In this document: piece by piece, positions 32,947-41,320 of the stretch
Layout: each line of letters begins with the position of its first letter
How positions within the stretch are numbered: position 1 is the stretch's first letter
Assembly (NCBI GenBank): GCA_966212505.1
Contig: CBIHRS010000002.1
Location: 62,001-126,000 of the forward strand
DNA length: 64,000 bases
Direction: 5' to 3'
Origin: CAMLIZ01 sp966212505
Lineage (GTDB): Bacteria; Pseudomonadota; Gammaproteobacteria; Burkholderiales; Burkholderiaceae_C
Made by a program: the position numbers and the translations under genes
The notes under the pieces: generated by a model
Seen by the model: the letters and a program-made list of their open reading frames with translations, nothing else
Told to the model about the DNA's origin: nothing
The model's database searches: none

Positions 32947-34599
32947 ATGTTCAGAAACATGAAGATCGGGATTCGACTCAGCCTCGGCTTCGGCCTGCTG
33001 GTGGCGCTGCTGCTCGCGGTGGCCTTCATCGGCGTGACGCGCATGGCCGGCCTGCACGACGGCATGGACCTGATCGTGAAGGACCGCTACGCCAAGGTGC
33101 AGATGGCCAACCGGGTGGACAACGAGGTGAGCAACATCGCGCGCTACATGCGCAACATGATCATCACCACCGACCCCGAGGTGGCGAAGGAGAACACGGG
33201 CAAGATCTACGAGTCGCGCAAGGCCATCGCCGAGACGATGGAGCAGCTCGACAAGGTGATCAAGCTCGAGAAGGGCATCGTGCTGCTCAAGACCATCAAG
33301 GAGAACCGCAGCAAGTTCATCGAGGGGCAGGACCGCATCATCAAGCTGGTGCAGGACGGCAAGCGCGACGAGGCCGGACGCGTGCTGCTCGGCGAGCTGC
33401 AGCCGGTGTTGCGGGCCTATCTGGCTGCGGTGCAGAGCCTGGTCGACTTCCAGGGCGAGCTGATGAACGCGGCGGCCGAAGATGCCGAGCGCGAGTACCA
33501 GTCGGGCCGCAGCCTGACGATCGGCCTTGCCGGCTCGGCGGTGCTGCTGGCGCTGGTGATCGCCTTCTGGATCACCCGCAGCATCACGGTGCCGATCGGC
33601 CAGGCGGTGGATGTGGCCAACAAGCTGGCCGAAGGCGATTTGACGCTGCAGGTCGAGGTCAACTCGAAGGACGAGGCCGGCCAGCTGCTGCTGGCGATGC
33701 GTGAAATGGTCGAGAAGCTGTCGTCGGTGGTGGCCGAGGTGAATGCCGGTGCCGAGGCGCTGGCCGGCGCTTCCGAAGAGGTGAGCGCCACGGCGCAGTC
33801 GCTGTCGCAGGCCTCGAGCGAGCAGGCCGCGGGCGTGGAGGAAACCAGCGCCTCGATCGAGCAGATGACCGCGTCGATCTCGCAGAACACCGAGAACGCC
33901 AAGGTCACCGACAGCATGGCGATGCAGGCCGCCAAGGACTCCACCGACGGCGGCGAGGCCGTGAAGGCGACGGTGGCGGCGATGAAGCAGATCGCCGCCA
34001 AGATCGGCATCATCGACGACATCGCCTACCAGACCAACCTGCTCGCGCTCAACGCGGCCATCGAGGCGGCGCGCGCCGGCGAGCATGGCAAGGGCTTTGC
34101 GGTGGTGGCGGCCGAGGTGCGCAAGCTGGCCGAGCGCAGCCAGGTGGCGGCGCAGGAGATCGGCGAGGTGGCCGGCAGCAGCGTCGACCTGGCCGAGAAG
34201 GCCGGCAAGCTGCTCGACGAGATGGTGCCCAACATCCGCAAGACCTCCGAGCTGGTGCAGGAGATCACCGCGGCCTCCGAGGAGCAGTCGTCGGGCGTCG
34301 GTCAGATCAACTCGGCCGTGATCCAACTGAGCCAGACCACGCAGCAGAACGCCTCCAGCTCCGAGGAGCTGGCTGCCACCGCCGAGGAGATGAGCAGCCA
34401 GGCCGAGCAGCTGCAGCAGACGATGTCGTTCTTCAAGATCGCAGGCAACGGCGAGCGCCCGCGTGCCGGCGGCAAGCCGGCTCGCAAGGCCTCGGCCGCG
34501 GCGAAGCCGGCGCGCGCGGCCGGCGGCTTCAAGCTGGCCGGCAACCTGGCGATGGCCGGTCCGGCCGATCCGGACGAAGCCAACTTCGCGCGCTTTTGA
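32947..34599 (+). CDS. Methyl-accepting chemotaxis protein
   Basis: A 550-residue transmembrane chemoreceptor. TM1 spans about 11-31, a periplasmic four-helix-bundle domain about 32-188, TM2 about 190-211, then HAMP (ITVPIGQAVDVANKLAEGD) and the MCP signalling hairpin (GIIDDIAYQTNLLALNAAI; GEHGKGFAVVAAEVRKLAE). The C-terminus carries an alanine/lysine-rich tail without an NWETF-type CheR-binding pentapeptide. The ligand is unknown. It is placed between cheA and cheW. Confidence 0.95.
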   Translation: MFRNMKIGIRLSLGFGLLVALLLAVAFIGVTRMAGLHDGMDLIVKDRYAKVQMANRVDNEVSNIARYMRNMIITTDPEVAKENTGKIYESRKAIAETMEQLDKVIKLEKGIVLLKTIKENRSKFIEGQDRIIKLVQDGKRDEAGRVLLGELQPVLRAYLAAVQSLVDFQGELMNAAAEDAEREYQSGRSLTIGLAGSAVLLALVIAFWITRSITVPIGQAVDVANKLAEGDLTLQVEVNSKDEAGQLLLAMREMVEKLSSVVAEVNAGAEALAGASEEVSATAQSLSQASSEQAAGVEETSASIEQMTASISQNTENAKVTDSMAMQAAKDSTDGGEAVKATVAAMKQIAAKIGIIDDIAYQTNLLALNAAIEAARAGEHGKGFAVVAAEVRKLAERSQVAAQEIGEVAGSSVDLAEKAGKLLDEMVPNIRKTSELVQEITAASEEQSSGVGQINSAVIQLSQTTQQNASSSEELAATAEEMSSQAEQLQQTMSFFKIAGNGERPRAGGKPARKASAAAKPARAAGGFKLAGNLAMAGPADPDEANFARF

Positions 34600-34614
34600 C
34601 ATGGGAGGCAGACG

Positions 34615-35154
34615 ATGAGCGCCCTCGTGCCTGCCCATGCCGCCCACCTGCCGGTACCGGCCGCCGCAGCCGTGGCACCGCCCGCGCAGTACCTCACCTT
34701 CATGCTCGGCGGCGAGATGTTCGCCATCGGCATCCTCGCGATCAAGGAGATCATCGAGTTCCACGGCGTCACCACCGTGCCGATGATGCCGCCGTGCGTG
34801 CGCGGCGTGATCAACCTGCGCGGCGCGGTGGTGCCGGTGATGGACCTGGCCGCGCGCTTCGGCCGCACGCCGGCCGAGGTGACCAAGCGCACCTGCATCG
34901 TGATCGTCGAGGTCGAGGCCGAAGGCGAACGCCACGACGTGGGCGTGGTGGTCGATGCGGTGAGCGAGGTGATCGACATCGCCGCCGCCGACATCGAGCC
35001 GCCGCCCAGCTTCGGCGCGCGCATCCGTACCGATTTCATCCAGGGCATGGGCAAGGTGCGCGGCAAGTTCGTGATCCTGCTCGACGCCGACCGCGTGCTG
35101 TCGATCGACGAGCTGTCGTCGCTGGCGCAGATGAGCCTGGCCGAGGGAGGATGA
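34615..35154 (+). CDS. cheW: Chemotaxis coupling protein CheW
   Basis: A 179-residue CheW with a short proline/alanine-rich N-terminal extension (residues 1-22), then the double beta-barrel fold: YLTFMLGGEMFAIGILAIKE, VRGVINLRGAVVPVMDLA and GMGKVRGKFVILLDADRVL. It links CheA to receptors. Its stop overlaps the cheR start (ATGA). Confidence 0.95.
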   Translation: MSALVPAHAAHLPVPAAAAVAPPAQYLTFMLGGEMFAIGILAIKEIIEFHGVTTVPMMPPCVRGVINLRGAVVPVMDLAARFGRTPAEVTKRTCIVIVEVEAEGERHDVGVVVDAVSEVIDIAAADIEPPPSFGARIRTDFIQGMGKVRGKFVILLDADRVLSIDELSSLAQMSLAEGG

Positions 35155-35957
35155 ACGGCATCTCTCTGTCCGACGCGGAGTTCCTGCAGTTCCAGCGCTT
35201 CATCCACGAGGCGGCCGGCATCAGCATGTCGCCCACGAAGAAGGCGTTGGTCTGCGGCCGGCTGGCCAAGCGGCTGCAGCACCGGGGCCTGAGCAGCTAC
35301 GGCAAGTACCTGGAGCTGCTGCGCAGCGGCAACGAACCGGCCGAGGTGCAGACCGCGGTGGACCTGCTCACCACCAACGAGACGTATTTCTTCCGGGAGC
35401 CGCGGCACTTCGAGCTGCTGCGCGACGTGGCTGCCGAGGCCCGCGGCGGCCGGCAGCCGTTCCGCGTGTGGAGCGCGGCCTCGTCGACCGGCGAGGAGGC
35501 CTACAGCATCGCGATGGTGCTGGCCGACACGCTGGGCGCGGCGCCGTGGGACGTGCTGGGCTCCGACATCAGCACCCGCGTGCTGCAGCGCGCCCGCACC
35601 GGCCACTATCCGCTGGAGCGCACGCGCCACGTGCCGCCGGCCTACCTGAAACGCTTCTGCCTGCGCGGCACCGGGCCCGAGGAGGGCACGCTGCTGGTCG
35701 ACCGCCCGCTGCGGCAGCGGGTGCATTTCACGCAGGTCAACCTCAACACCACGCTGCCCCAGCTGGGGCAGTTCGACGTGATCTTCCTGCGCAACGTGAT
35801 GATCTATTTCAACGGCGACACCAAGCGGCAGGTGGTCGCGCGCGTGCTCTCCGCGCTGAAGCCCGGCGGCTTCTTCTGCATCGGCCATTCCGAGAGCCTG
35901 AACGACGTGTCCACGGCGGTGGTGGCGGTGGCACCGTCGATCTACCGCAAGCCTTGA
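35151..35957 (+). CDS. cheR: Chemotaxis protein methyltransferase CheR
   Basis: A 268-residue CheR. The N-terminal helical domain precedes a SAM-dependent methyltransferase domain: TNETYFFREPRHF, VWSAASSTGEEAYSIAM (SAM motif I), and DVIFLRNVMIYF. It methylates receptor glutamates. No TPR extension is present. Overlap with cheW and a 2-nt gap to cheD show a tight operon. Confidence 0.95.
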   Translation: MNGISLSDAEFLQFQRFIHEAAGISMSPTKKALVCGRLAKRLQHRGLSSYGKYLELLRSGNEPAEVQTAVDLLTTNETYFFREPRHFELLRDVAAEARGGRQPFRVWSAASSTGEEAYSIAMVLADTLGAAPWDVLGSDISTRVLQRARTGHYPLERTRHVPPAYLKRFCLRGTGPEEGTLLVDRPLRQRVHFTQVNLNTTLPQLGQFDVIFLRNVMIYFNGDTKRQVVARVLSALKPGGFFCIGHSESLNDVSTAVVAVAPSIYRKP

Positions 35958-35959
35958 CG

Positions 35960-36445
35960 ATGGCCGCTCATGCCCAGCGCGAAATCGTGCTGTCGCCCGG
36001 CGAATGCTTCGCCGGCGATGCGGACTGCAAGGTGCGCACGCTGCTCGGCTCGTGCGTGGCGATCACGCTGTGGCATCCGGTGCGCCGCATCGGCGCGATG
36101 TCGCACTACCTGCTCGCCAGCCGCGGCAAGCACGGCGGGCCGCTCGACGCGCGCTATGGCGACGAGGCGCTGCAGATGATGGAAGCGGCGCTCGCGCGGG
36201 CCGGCATCGCGCTGCGCGATTGCGAGGCCCAGGTGGTGGGCGGCGGCAACATGTTTCCCGCGCAGCCCAATCCGCTCAACGTCGGCCGTGCCAATGGCCG
36301 CGCGGCGCGCGAGATGCTGCGCGAGCGCGGCATCCCGATCCGGCGCGAGAACCTGTTTGGCATCGGCCACCGGCTGGTGGTGTTCGATGTCGCGACCGGC
36401 CAGGTGTGGGTACGGCAGGTCTCACCACGGGGAGGTGGCGCATGA
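35960..36445 (+). CDS. cheD: Chemoreceptor glutamine deamidase CheD
   Basis: A 161-residue CheD with the catalytic cysteine C32 in LLGSCVAITLW and histidine H49 in GAMSHYLL, plus GGGNMFP and the ENLFGIGHR-like C-terminal motif. It deamidates glutamines on receptors and may interact with a CheC-type phosphatase elsewhere. Its stop overlaps the cheB start. Confidence 0.95.
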   Translation: MAAHAQREIVLSPGECFAGDADCKVRTLLGSCVAITLWHPVRRIGAMSHYLLASRGKHGGPLDARYGDEALQMMEAALARAGIALRDCEAQVVGGGNMFPAQPNPLNVGRANGRAAREMLRERGIPIRRENLFGIGHRLVVFDVATGQVWVRQVSPRGGGA

Positions 36446-37506
36446 AGCCGCTGAAGGTGATGGTGGTCGACGATTCGGCGATCGTGCGCAAGGTCGTCGG
36501 CGAGATGCTGTCGCAGGCGCCTGGCATCGAGCTGATGGCGGCGGTGGCCGATCCGCTGCTGGCGATCGAGCGGCTGCGGCTCGGCTGGCCCGACGTGATC
36601 GTGCTCGACGTGGAGATGCCGCGCATGGATGGCCTGACCTTCCTGCGCAAGATCATGCGCGAGCGGCCCACGCCGGTGGTCATCTGCTCCACGCTCACCG
36701 AGCAGGGCGCAGCCACCACGCTCGAGGCGCTGTCGGCGGGCGCGGTGGCGGTGATCACCAAGCCCAAGCTGGGGCTGAAGCAGTTTCTGCTCGACAGCTG
36801 CGACGACCTGGTGTCCACCGTGCGCGCCGCCGCGCAGGCCAACCTGCGCCGGCTGGCCGCGCGCGCCGCGCCCTTGCCGGTAGTGGAGAAGCTGAGCGCC
36901 GACGCGATGCTGCCGCCCGGCACGCCGACCGCGATGGCGCAGACCACCGAGCGCGTGGTGGCGATCGGCACCTCGACCGGCGGCACGCAGGCGCTCGAAG
37001 AAGTGCTCACCGCGCTGCCGCGCGTGTGCCCCGGCATCGTGATCGTGCAGCACATGCCCGAGAAGTTCACCGCGGCGTTCGCTGCCCGGCTCGACAGCCT
37101 GTGTGCCATCCACGTGAAGGAGGCCGAGAACAACGACCGCGTGGTGCCTGGCCGCGCGCTCATCGCGCCCGGCGGCCGGCACCTGATGCTCAGGCGCAGC
37201 GGCGCGCAGTATTACGTCGAGGTGCGCGACGGGCCGCTGGTCAACCGGCACCGGCCTTCGGTGGATGTGCTGTTCCGCTCGGTGGCGCGCACGGCCGGCG
37301 CCAATGCGCTGGGCATCATCATGACCGGCATGGGCGACGACGGCGCCGCCGGACTGCTCGAGATGCGGCAGGCCGGCGCGCACACGCTCGCGCAGGACGA
37401 AGCCTCGTGCGTGGTCTACGGCATGCCGAAGGAAGCGGTCAAGCGCGGTGCGGTGGTGCAGACGGTGCCGCTCGATGCGATCGCCGGCGCCATCGTCAGG
37501 AAATGA
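36442..37506 (+). CDS. cheB: Chemotaxis response regulator / methylesterase CheB
   Basis: A 354-residue CheB. The receiver domain has D10/D11 and the phosphorylation site D56 (VIVLDVEMPRMDG). The esterase domain has S178 in AIGTSTGG, H204 in VQHMPEKFT and an aspartate of GMGDDG (299-300). It demethylates receptors after phosphorylation by CheA. Last gene of the operon; its end overlaps the convergent small gene at 37496 by 11 bp. Confidence 0.96.
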   Translation: MKPLKVMVVDDSAIVRKVVGEMLSQAPGIELMAAVADPLLAIERLRLGWPDVIVLDVEMPRMDGLTFLRKIMRERPTPVVICSTLTEQGAATTLEALSAGAVAVITKPKLGLKQFLLDSCDDLVSTVRAAAQANLRRLAARAAPLPVVEKLSADAMLPPGTPTAMAQTTERVVAIGTSTGGTQALEEVLTALPRVCPGIVIVQHMPEKFTAAFAARLDSLCAIHVKEAENNDRVVPGRALIAPGGRHLMLRRSGAQYYVEVRDGPLVNRHRPSVDVLFRSVARTAGANALGIIMTGMGDDGAAGLLEMRQAGAHTLAQDEASCVVYGMPKEAVKRGAVVQTVPLDAIAGAIVRK

Positions 37507-37723
37507 GCGCCGCCTCAGCCACCACCGGCGGCTGGTAGTCCCGGCCCACCAGGGCCCGGGCCAGCAGGTAGTTGTCGCGCGCGCTGTCGGACAGATCGTC
37601 CAGCGTGACGAGTCCCGCGGCATCGCAGGGGAACGACAGCGTGCGGCCGCCGTGCAGCGAGAGGTAGCTCAGCACGAAATGGACGGCGCCGGCCGGCGCG
37701 TGGCACGGCTCATTCGGGTTCAT
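37496..37723 (-). CDS. Small conserved-looking protein, function unknown
   Basis: A 75-residue protein with VHFVLSYLSLHGGRTLSFPC near the N-terminus, an acidic middle and an aromatic C-terminus. Its ATG overlaps the end of the upstream small gene by 14 bp, so the two are coupled. It is convergent with cheB. I do not recognise a family. Confidence 0.55.
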   Translation of the reverse strand: MNPNEPCHAPAGAVHFVLSYLSLHGGRTLSFPCDAAGLVTLDDLSDSARDNYLLARALVGRDYQPPVVAEAALIS

Positions 37724-38009
37724 GATGATCCACCTGACCCTTGGGGTTGGTCGTGGGCTCGTCCGGCGCCTTGGCCTGGGCCTCGTAGCCCGACTGCCAC
37801 GCGTCGCGGCGCTGCGACCAGGTCTGCGCCGATTCTCCGGTGCGGTTCGGCACGTTGACGGGCTCGTCCATCGGATTGGCCGCCGCCTTGTCGCCCCTCG
37901 CAGCGGCCTTCGCACCCTGCCGCTGGAGTTCGTGGCGCTCATGGGCTGGGATCGGCTTGGCGTGCGGCTTGGCAGCGGGGAGGGCTGGATCCTGGGGGCG
38001 CTTGTTCAT
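37710..38009 (-). CDS. Small, highly hydrophilic (disordered) protein
   Basis: A 99-residue protein rich in A, P, K, E and R with no hydrophobic core: HERHELQRQGAKAAARGDKA and QTWSQRRDAWQSGYEAQAK are the most structured parts. The ATG at 38009 has AAAGAGGT upstream. Such small charged proteins are often stress or DNA/RNA-associated, but nothing here proves it. It is coupled to the 75-residue gene downstream and divergent from the sensor kinase. Confidence 0.5.
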   Translation of the reverse strand: MNKRPQDPALPAAKPHAKPIPAHERHELQRQGAKAAARGDKAAANPMDEPVNVPNRTGESAQTWSQRRDAWQSGYEAQAKAPDEPTTNPKGQVDHHEPE

Positions 38010-38060
38010 GGTGACCTCTTTCATACCGTGACAGAGCAATCGGGGGGCCTGGCTCGCAGA

Positions 38061-38131
38061 GTGAACCCGTTCACTTGAACGAACGGATGCAGGCCGTTAC
38101 CGTGCGATGCATGCCGGCTCACCAGAGCCGG
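38061..38131. promoter_or_regulatory. Cluster of inverted repeats between the small genes and the sensor kinase
   Basis: Three perfect dyads lie within 71 bp: GTGAAC-CC-GTTCAC (38061-38074), overlapped by CGTTCA-CT-TGAACG (38068-38081), and CCGGCTC-ACCA-GAGCCGG (38114-38131). The first two share an arm and could bind alternative dimers; the third could also form a hairpin in the kinase mRNA leader. The rest of the gap up to 38268 shows no gene. Confidence 0.4.
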
Positions 38132-38268
38132 GGCAATGCCGGCACAAGGCATGTCCTAGAAGAAACCAGGGCAGGAGACGCGGGCCCGGTGGTGCGAAGG
38201 TACCGCCGGAGAAAAAATCTGCCACGAGGTTCCGGGAGGGCATGCGTGCGGGCCCAGGGAGAACCATC

Positions 38269-39042
38269 GTGTCCGCGTTCATCGCTGCCTGTGTCGAGCC
38301 GCCTCGCTCCATCGAGGCTGCCTGCAATCCTGCCACCTGCGCCGCGCGCCTCGTCGCCACCGAGCAGCGCCTGCGCTCGCTGGCCTATGAACTCACGCTG
38401 GCCGAGGCACGCGAACGAGAGCGCATCGCGATCGGGTTGCATGACGACATCGGCCAGCTGCTGGCGATGGTGCGCTACAAGCTCGCCGAAGTGGGCGCCG
38501 CACTGCCGCCCGACAGCGCGGCCGTCGGCCTGCTCGACGAGGCGCAAGTGCTGGTGCGCCAGGCCTCGGATGCCACGCGCTCCGCCACCTTCGACCTGCA
38601 TAGCCCGGTGCTGCGGCAGCTCGGCTTCAAGACGGCGCTGGAGAGCCTGGCCCAGCGGGTGAACCGCAGCAGCGGCCTGCGCGTCAGTGTCTCGGGAGAG
38701 ATGCCCCCGCTGCCGTTGCCGGAACCGGTGCTGTCGGTGGTGTTCCGCGTCGTGCGGGAGTTGCTGTTCAACGTGCAGAAGCATGCCGGCACAAGCGCTG
38801 CCACGATCCAGCTCGGCGGGTCGGCGCGGCGCTGGGAGGTGCGCGTGAGCGACGACGGCAGCGGCTTCGCGGTGGCGGCGCGGCGCTGCGGCCCCGACGG
38901 CGGCTATGGCCTGGTGAGCGCCGAGGCGCAGATGCAGGCCGTGGGCGGCGCACTCGAGATCCGGTCGGCGCCGGGGCAGGGCACCTGTGCCACCGTGACC
39001 CTGCCGCTCGGCGCAGCCATGGGCGTGGAGGTGACCCAATGA
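38269..39042 (+). CDS. Sensor histidine kinase, NarX/DegS-type (HisKA_3)
   Basis: A 257-residue soluble kinase. A short N-terminal helix leads into the HisKA_3 dimerisation domain with H58 in RERIAIGLHDDIGQ, then a HATPase domain (ELLFNVQKHA, VSDDGSGF, GYGLVSAEAQMQAVGG). There is no sensor or transmembrane domain in this frame. A GTG start at 38269 is chosen for its AGGGAGA at 6 nt spacing; an ATG at 38242 is 1 nt from its GGGAGG. It overlaps the regulator at 39039 and is its cognate kinase. Confidence 0.88.
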   Translation: MSAFIAACVEPPRSIEAACNPATCAARLVATEQRLRSLAYELTLAEARERERIAIGLHDDIGQLLAMVRYKLAEVGAALPPDSAAVGLLDEAQVLVRQASDATRSATFDLHSPVLRQLGFKTALESLAQRVNRSSGLRVSVSGEMPPLPLPEPVLSVVFRVVRELLFNVQKHAGTSAATIQLGGSARRWEVRVSDDGSGFAVAARRCGPDGGYGLVSAEAQMQAVGGALEIRSAPGQGTCATVTLPLGAAMGVEVTQ

Positions 39043-39716
39043 GCATCCGAATCGTCGTGGCCGACGACCATCGCATCGTGCGCGATGGGCTGGCCGCGTT
39101 GCTGGCCCGGGAGGCCGACCTCGAACTCGTCGGGCAGGCTGAAGACGGCTATGCCGCGCTGCGCCGCGTGCGCGAGCTGCAGCCCGACGTGCTGGTCACC
39201 GACGTGTCGATGCCAGGCCTCAACGGCATCGAGGCCATCCGCCGCATCCGGGCCGACCATCCCACCGTGAAGCCGCTGTGCCTGTCGATGCACGGCGACA
39301 GCCGCATGGTCATGGGCATGATCGACGCCGGCGCCGCCGGCTACGTGCTGAAAGACTCTGCCTTCGACGAGCTGGGCCTCGCGATTCGCAAGGTGATGGC
39401 CGGGCAGATCTACCTGAGCCCCGACCTGGTGGGCGTGGTGGTGCACGAGGCGCGCAAGCGCACCAGCGGCCCCGCCTCTCCGAGCCAGCCCGCCGCGGCG
39501 CTCACGCCGCGCGAGCGCGAGATGGTGCAGCTGCTGTCCGAAGGCCACTCCACCGCGCAGATCGCCGAGCGCCTGCACGTGAGCGCCAAGACGGTGGCCA
39601 CGCACCGCGAGAACATCCTGCACAAGCTCAACATGCACAGCATCGCAGAGCTCACGCGCTACGCGATCCGAGAAGGGCTGAGCTCGCTGGATGCGGTGTG
39701 CAGGATGGAGTCGTGA
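39039..39716 (+). CDS. NarL/FixJ-family response regulator
   Basis: A 225-residue regulator: receiver (D9/D10, phosphorylation site D55 in LVTDVSMPG, lysine in YVLKDSAFDE) and a C-terminal LuxR-type helix-turn-helix (LTPREREMVQLLSEGHSTAQ, then VSAKTVATHRENI). ATGA overlap with the kinase gene. It directly precedes the injection-system locus, and a repeated DNA element just after its stop and again ahead of the structural operon makes it a candidate eCIS regulator. Confidence 0.94.
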   Translation: MSIRIVVADDHRIVRDGLAALLAREADLELVGQAEDGYAALRRVRELQPDVLVTDVSMPGLNGIEAIRRIRADHPTVKPLCLSMHGDSRMVMGMIDAGAAGYVLKDSAFDELGLAIRKVMAGQIYLSPDLVGVVVHEARKRTSGPASPSQPAAALTPREREMVQLLSEGHSTAQIAERLHVSAKTVATHRENILHKLNMHSIAELTRYAIREGLSSLDAVCRMES

Positions 39717-39727
39717 TCCGATTTACG

Positions 39728-39783
39728 GAAGCGGAATCTCCGCAAATCGCCGATGGACCTTGTCCTGGCAGCCCTTCTATCGT
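39728..39783 (+). promoter_or_regulatory. Promoter-proximal element A (shared with element at 42421)
   Basis: GAAGCGGAATCTCCGC (39728-39743, containing the dyad GCGGA-ATC-TCCGC) is followed after 33 nt by CTATCGT (39777-39783), which ends 41 nt before the nuclease gene start. The same two blocks occur at 42421-42475 at almost the same spacing. A larger imperfect repeat, GATTTACGGA/TCCGCAAATC (39720-39748), encloses the dyad. Confidence 0.55.
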
Positions 39784-39824
39784 CGTGGGAGCACTCGTCA
39801 ACTTGCTCCGGTGGAAAGGCTGGA

Positions 39825-41306
39825 ATGCGAAAAGCCCTGGGTCCGTCTGATGGAATGACGCAGCGCCAGCCTGCCGCGTCCGGGCAAGAGGGCCGGCGTG
39901 ATGAAGCCAAGGGCATGGCCGCCGTCAGCCGGGGCTGGGTGCCCGACGTCGCAGGCAGCGTGCGCATGGCAGCGCAGCGCCAGGTGATCCAGCGGGCGGC
40001 GGCGGCTCCTCCCGACCCTGAGCGACTGTTTTCCAGCCTTCCGGAGTCCGAACCTGGCAAGTCCGATCCCAAGGCAACGGAGCCAGGCGCCCCGGGAGAC
40101 ACGAAGCCGCCGACATCCAGGGAAGCGCAGATCGAAGCGACCGCGGCCGAGGCCAGGCTTCAGATCCAGGCTGCCTTCGACCGCAGCGAAGATACCCATG
40201 CGCTGTCGCGCGAGCTGAAGGAGATTCAGGCCAGGCTCTCGCTGCGCGAGATCCACATGGCCGACCTCGGCACGCCGAAGGCTGCTGTCCGGTTCCAGGT
40301 GAACCCATGGTTCAGCGAAAAGATTCCCTCCGGGAAGATCCTCTGGCGGATGCTCGGCCGTGGACCCAAGCCGATCAGCCAGGTGGACTGGACATCGGAA
40401 TCCCTCACCGTCGGAACCGGCAGCGCGGTCGTCGGCAAGCACATGATCGCCAAGCCGCTTGCCTCCGATCACGAGCCCGGGTCGACCAGTGCGAACGACA
40501 AGGATCAGGATGATCTGATGCGCCAGTTCGCGAATGCGGGCACCACGTCCGTACCCAATGACCAGAAATACATCAAGGGCCACCTGCTGAACGACCACGT
40601 CGGTGGCGCGGGCGCGTATTTCAATCTCTTTCCGATCACGGCAGACGCCAACGCCAAGCATCTGGCCTATGTGGAGAAGTTCGTCAAGGCGCAGCTCGCC
40701 GGTGCCTACGTCATCAATTACGAGATCAAGGTCGACAACGTTTCCGTGGTCGACCTGCACAAGAACGGCAAGGCCCCTTACAGCATCGACGCCGACTTCT
40801 CGTTTTACTGGACCTTGCTCGACACCGCTGCTCAGCCCTTCAAGACGGCGCATGGCGGAAAGATCGAATCCCGCTACAACACCAAGGGCGCGGAGCCGTT
40901 CGACGTGACCACGGAGTACGTGGGCGAGTACGACAAGGTCAACTATGGCAAGAGCACGCCCAAGGCGATCGGCCAGGTGGGCCAGTGGCAGCTGAGCGGT
41001 GTGAGCCAGCCCGGCATGGTGTCGGTGGGGGTTCCGACGCACAGCCAGGCCACACTCCAGTTCCCAACGGGCTTCCTCGGCGGCGGGTCGTCTTCCGTTA
41101 CTGCGCCAGCTCCGCTTGATTTCACCGACATCCAGGTGAAGGAAGATGCGTCCGGCGTGGAATACATCAGCGTGCGCAACGCCAATGCGCCACCCCTGAC
41201 GGCCGTTGGGTCGCTGCTTACCGTTGGTCCATCGTCCAAACCGGTTTCCACGGTCATCAAGTCGATCAGTCCGATGGGCGGAGGCTGGACGCGCATCTAC
41301 TTCTGA
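39825..41306 (+). CDS. Putative eCIS nuclease effector (DNA/RNA non-specific endonuclease-like)
   Basis: A 493-residue protein. Residues 36-56 hold the motif RGWVPDVAGSVRMAAQRQ, shared with the DUF4157 protein at 41321 and the partial protein at 63852. A charged proline/glutamate-rich linker follows (60-140). Residues about 250-280 carry YIKGHLLNDHVGG and NLFPITADANAKH, which resemble the His-Me-finger core of non-specific endonucleases. The C-terminal 170 residues are beta-rich and unassigned. GGAAAGG fixes the start at 39825. Codon use looks slightly less GC-biased than its neighbours, consistent with acquired cargo. Delivery by the adjacent injection system is inferred. Confidence 0.75.
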   Translation: MRKALGPSDGMTQRQPAASGQEGRRDEAKGMAAVSRGWVPDVAGSVRMAAQRQVIQRAAAAPPDPERLFSSLPESEPGKSDPKATEPGAPGDTKPPTSREAQIEATAAEARLQIQAAFDRSEDTHALSRELKEIQARLSLREIHMADLGTPKAAVRFQVNPWFSEKIPSGKILWRMLGRGPKPISQVDWTSESLTVGTGSAVVGKHMIAKPLASDHEPGSTSANDKDQDDLMRQFANAGTTSVPNDQKYIKGHLLNDHVGGAGAYFNLFPITADANAKHLAYVEKFVKAQLAGAYVINYEIKVDNVSVVDLHKNGKAPYSIDADFSFYWTLLDTAAQPFKTAHGGKIESRYNTKGAEPFDVTTEYVGEYDKVNYGKSTPKAIGQVGQWQLSGVSQPGMVSVGVPTHSQATLQFPTGFLGGGSSSVTAPAPLDFTDIQVKEDASGVEYISVRNANAPPLTAVGSLLTVGPSSKPVSTVIKSISPMGGGWTRIYF

Positions 41307-41320
41307 AGGAGCACGCTTCG

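Noticed and set aside
39753..39824. Longer start for the nuclease-like protein
   Set aside because: The upstream in-frame ATG has no ribosome site and overlaps the shared promoter element, while 39825 has GGAAAGG at good spacing.
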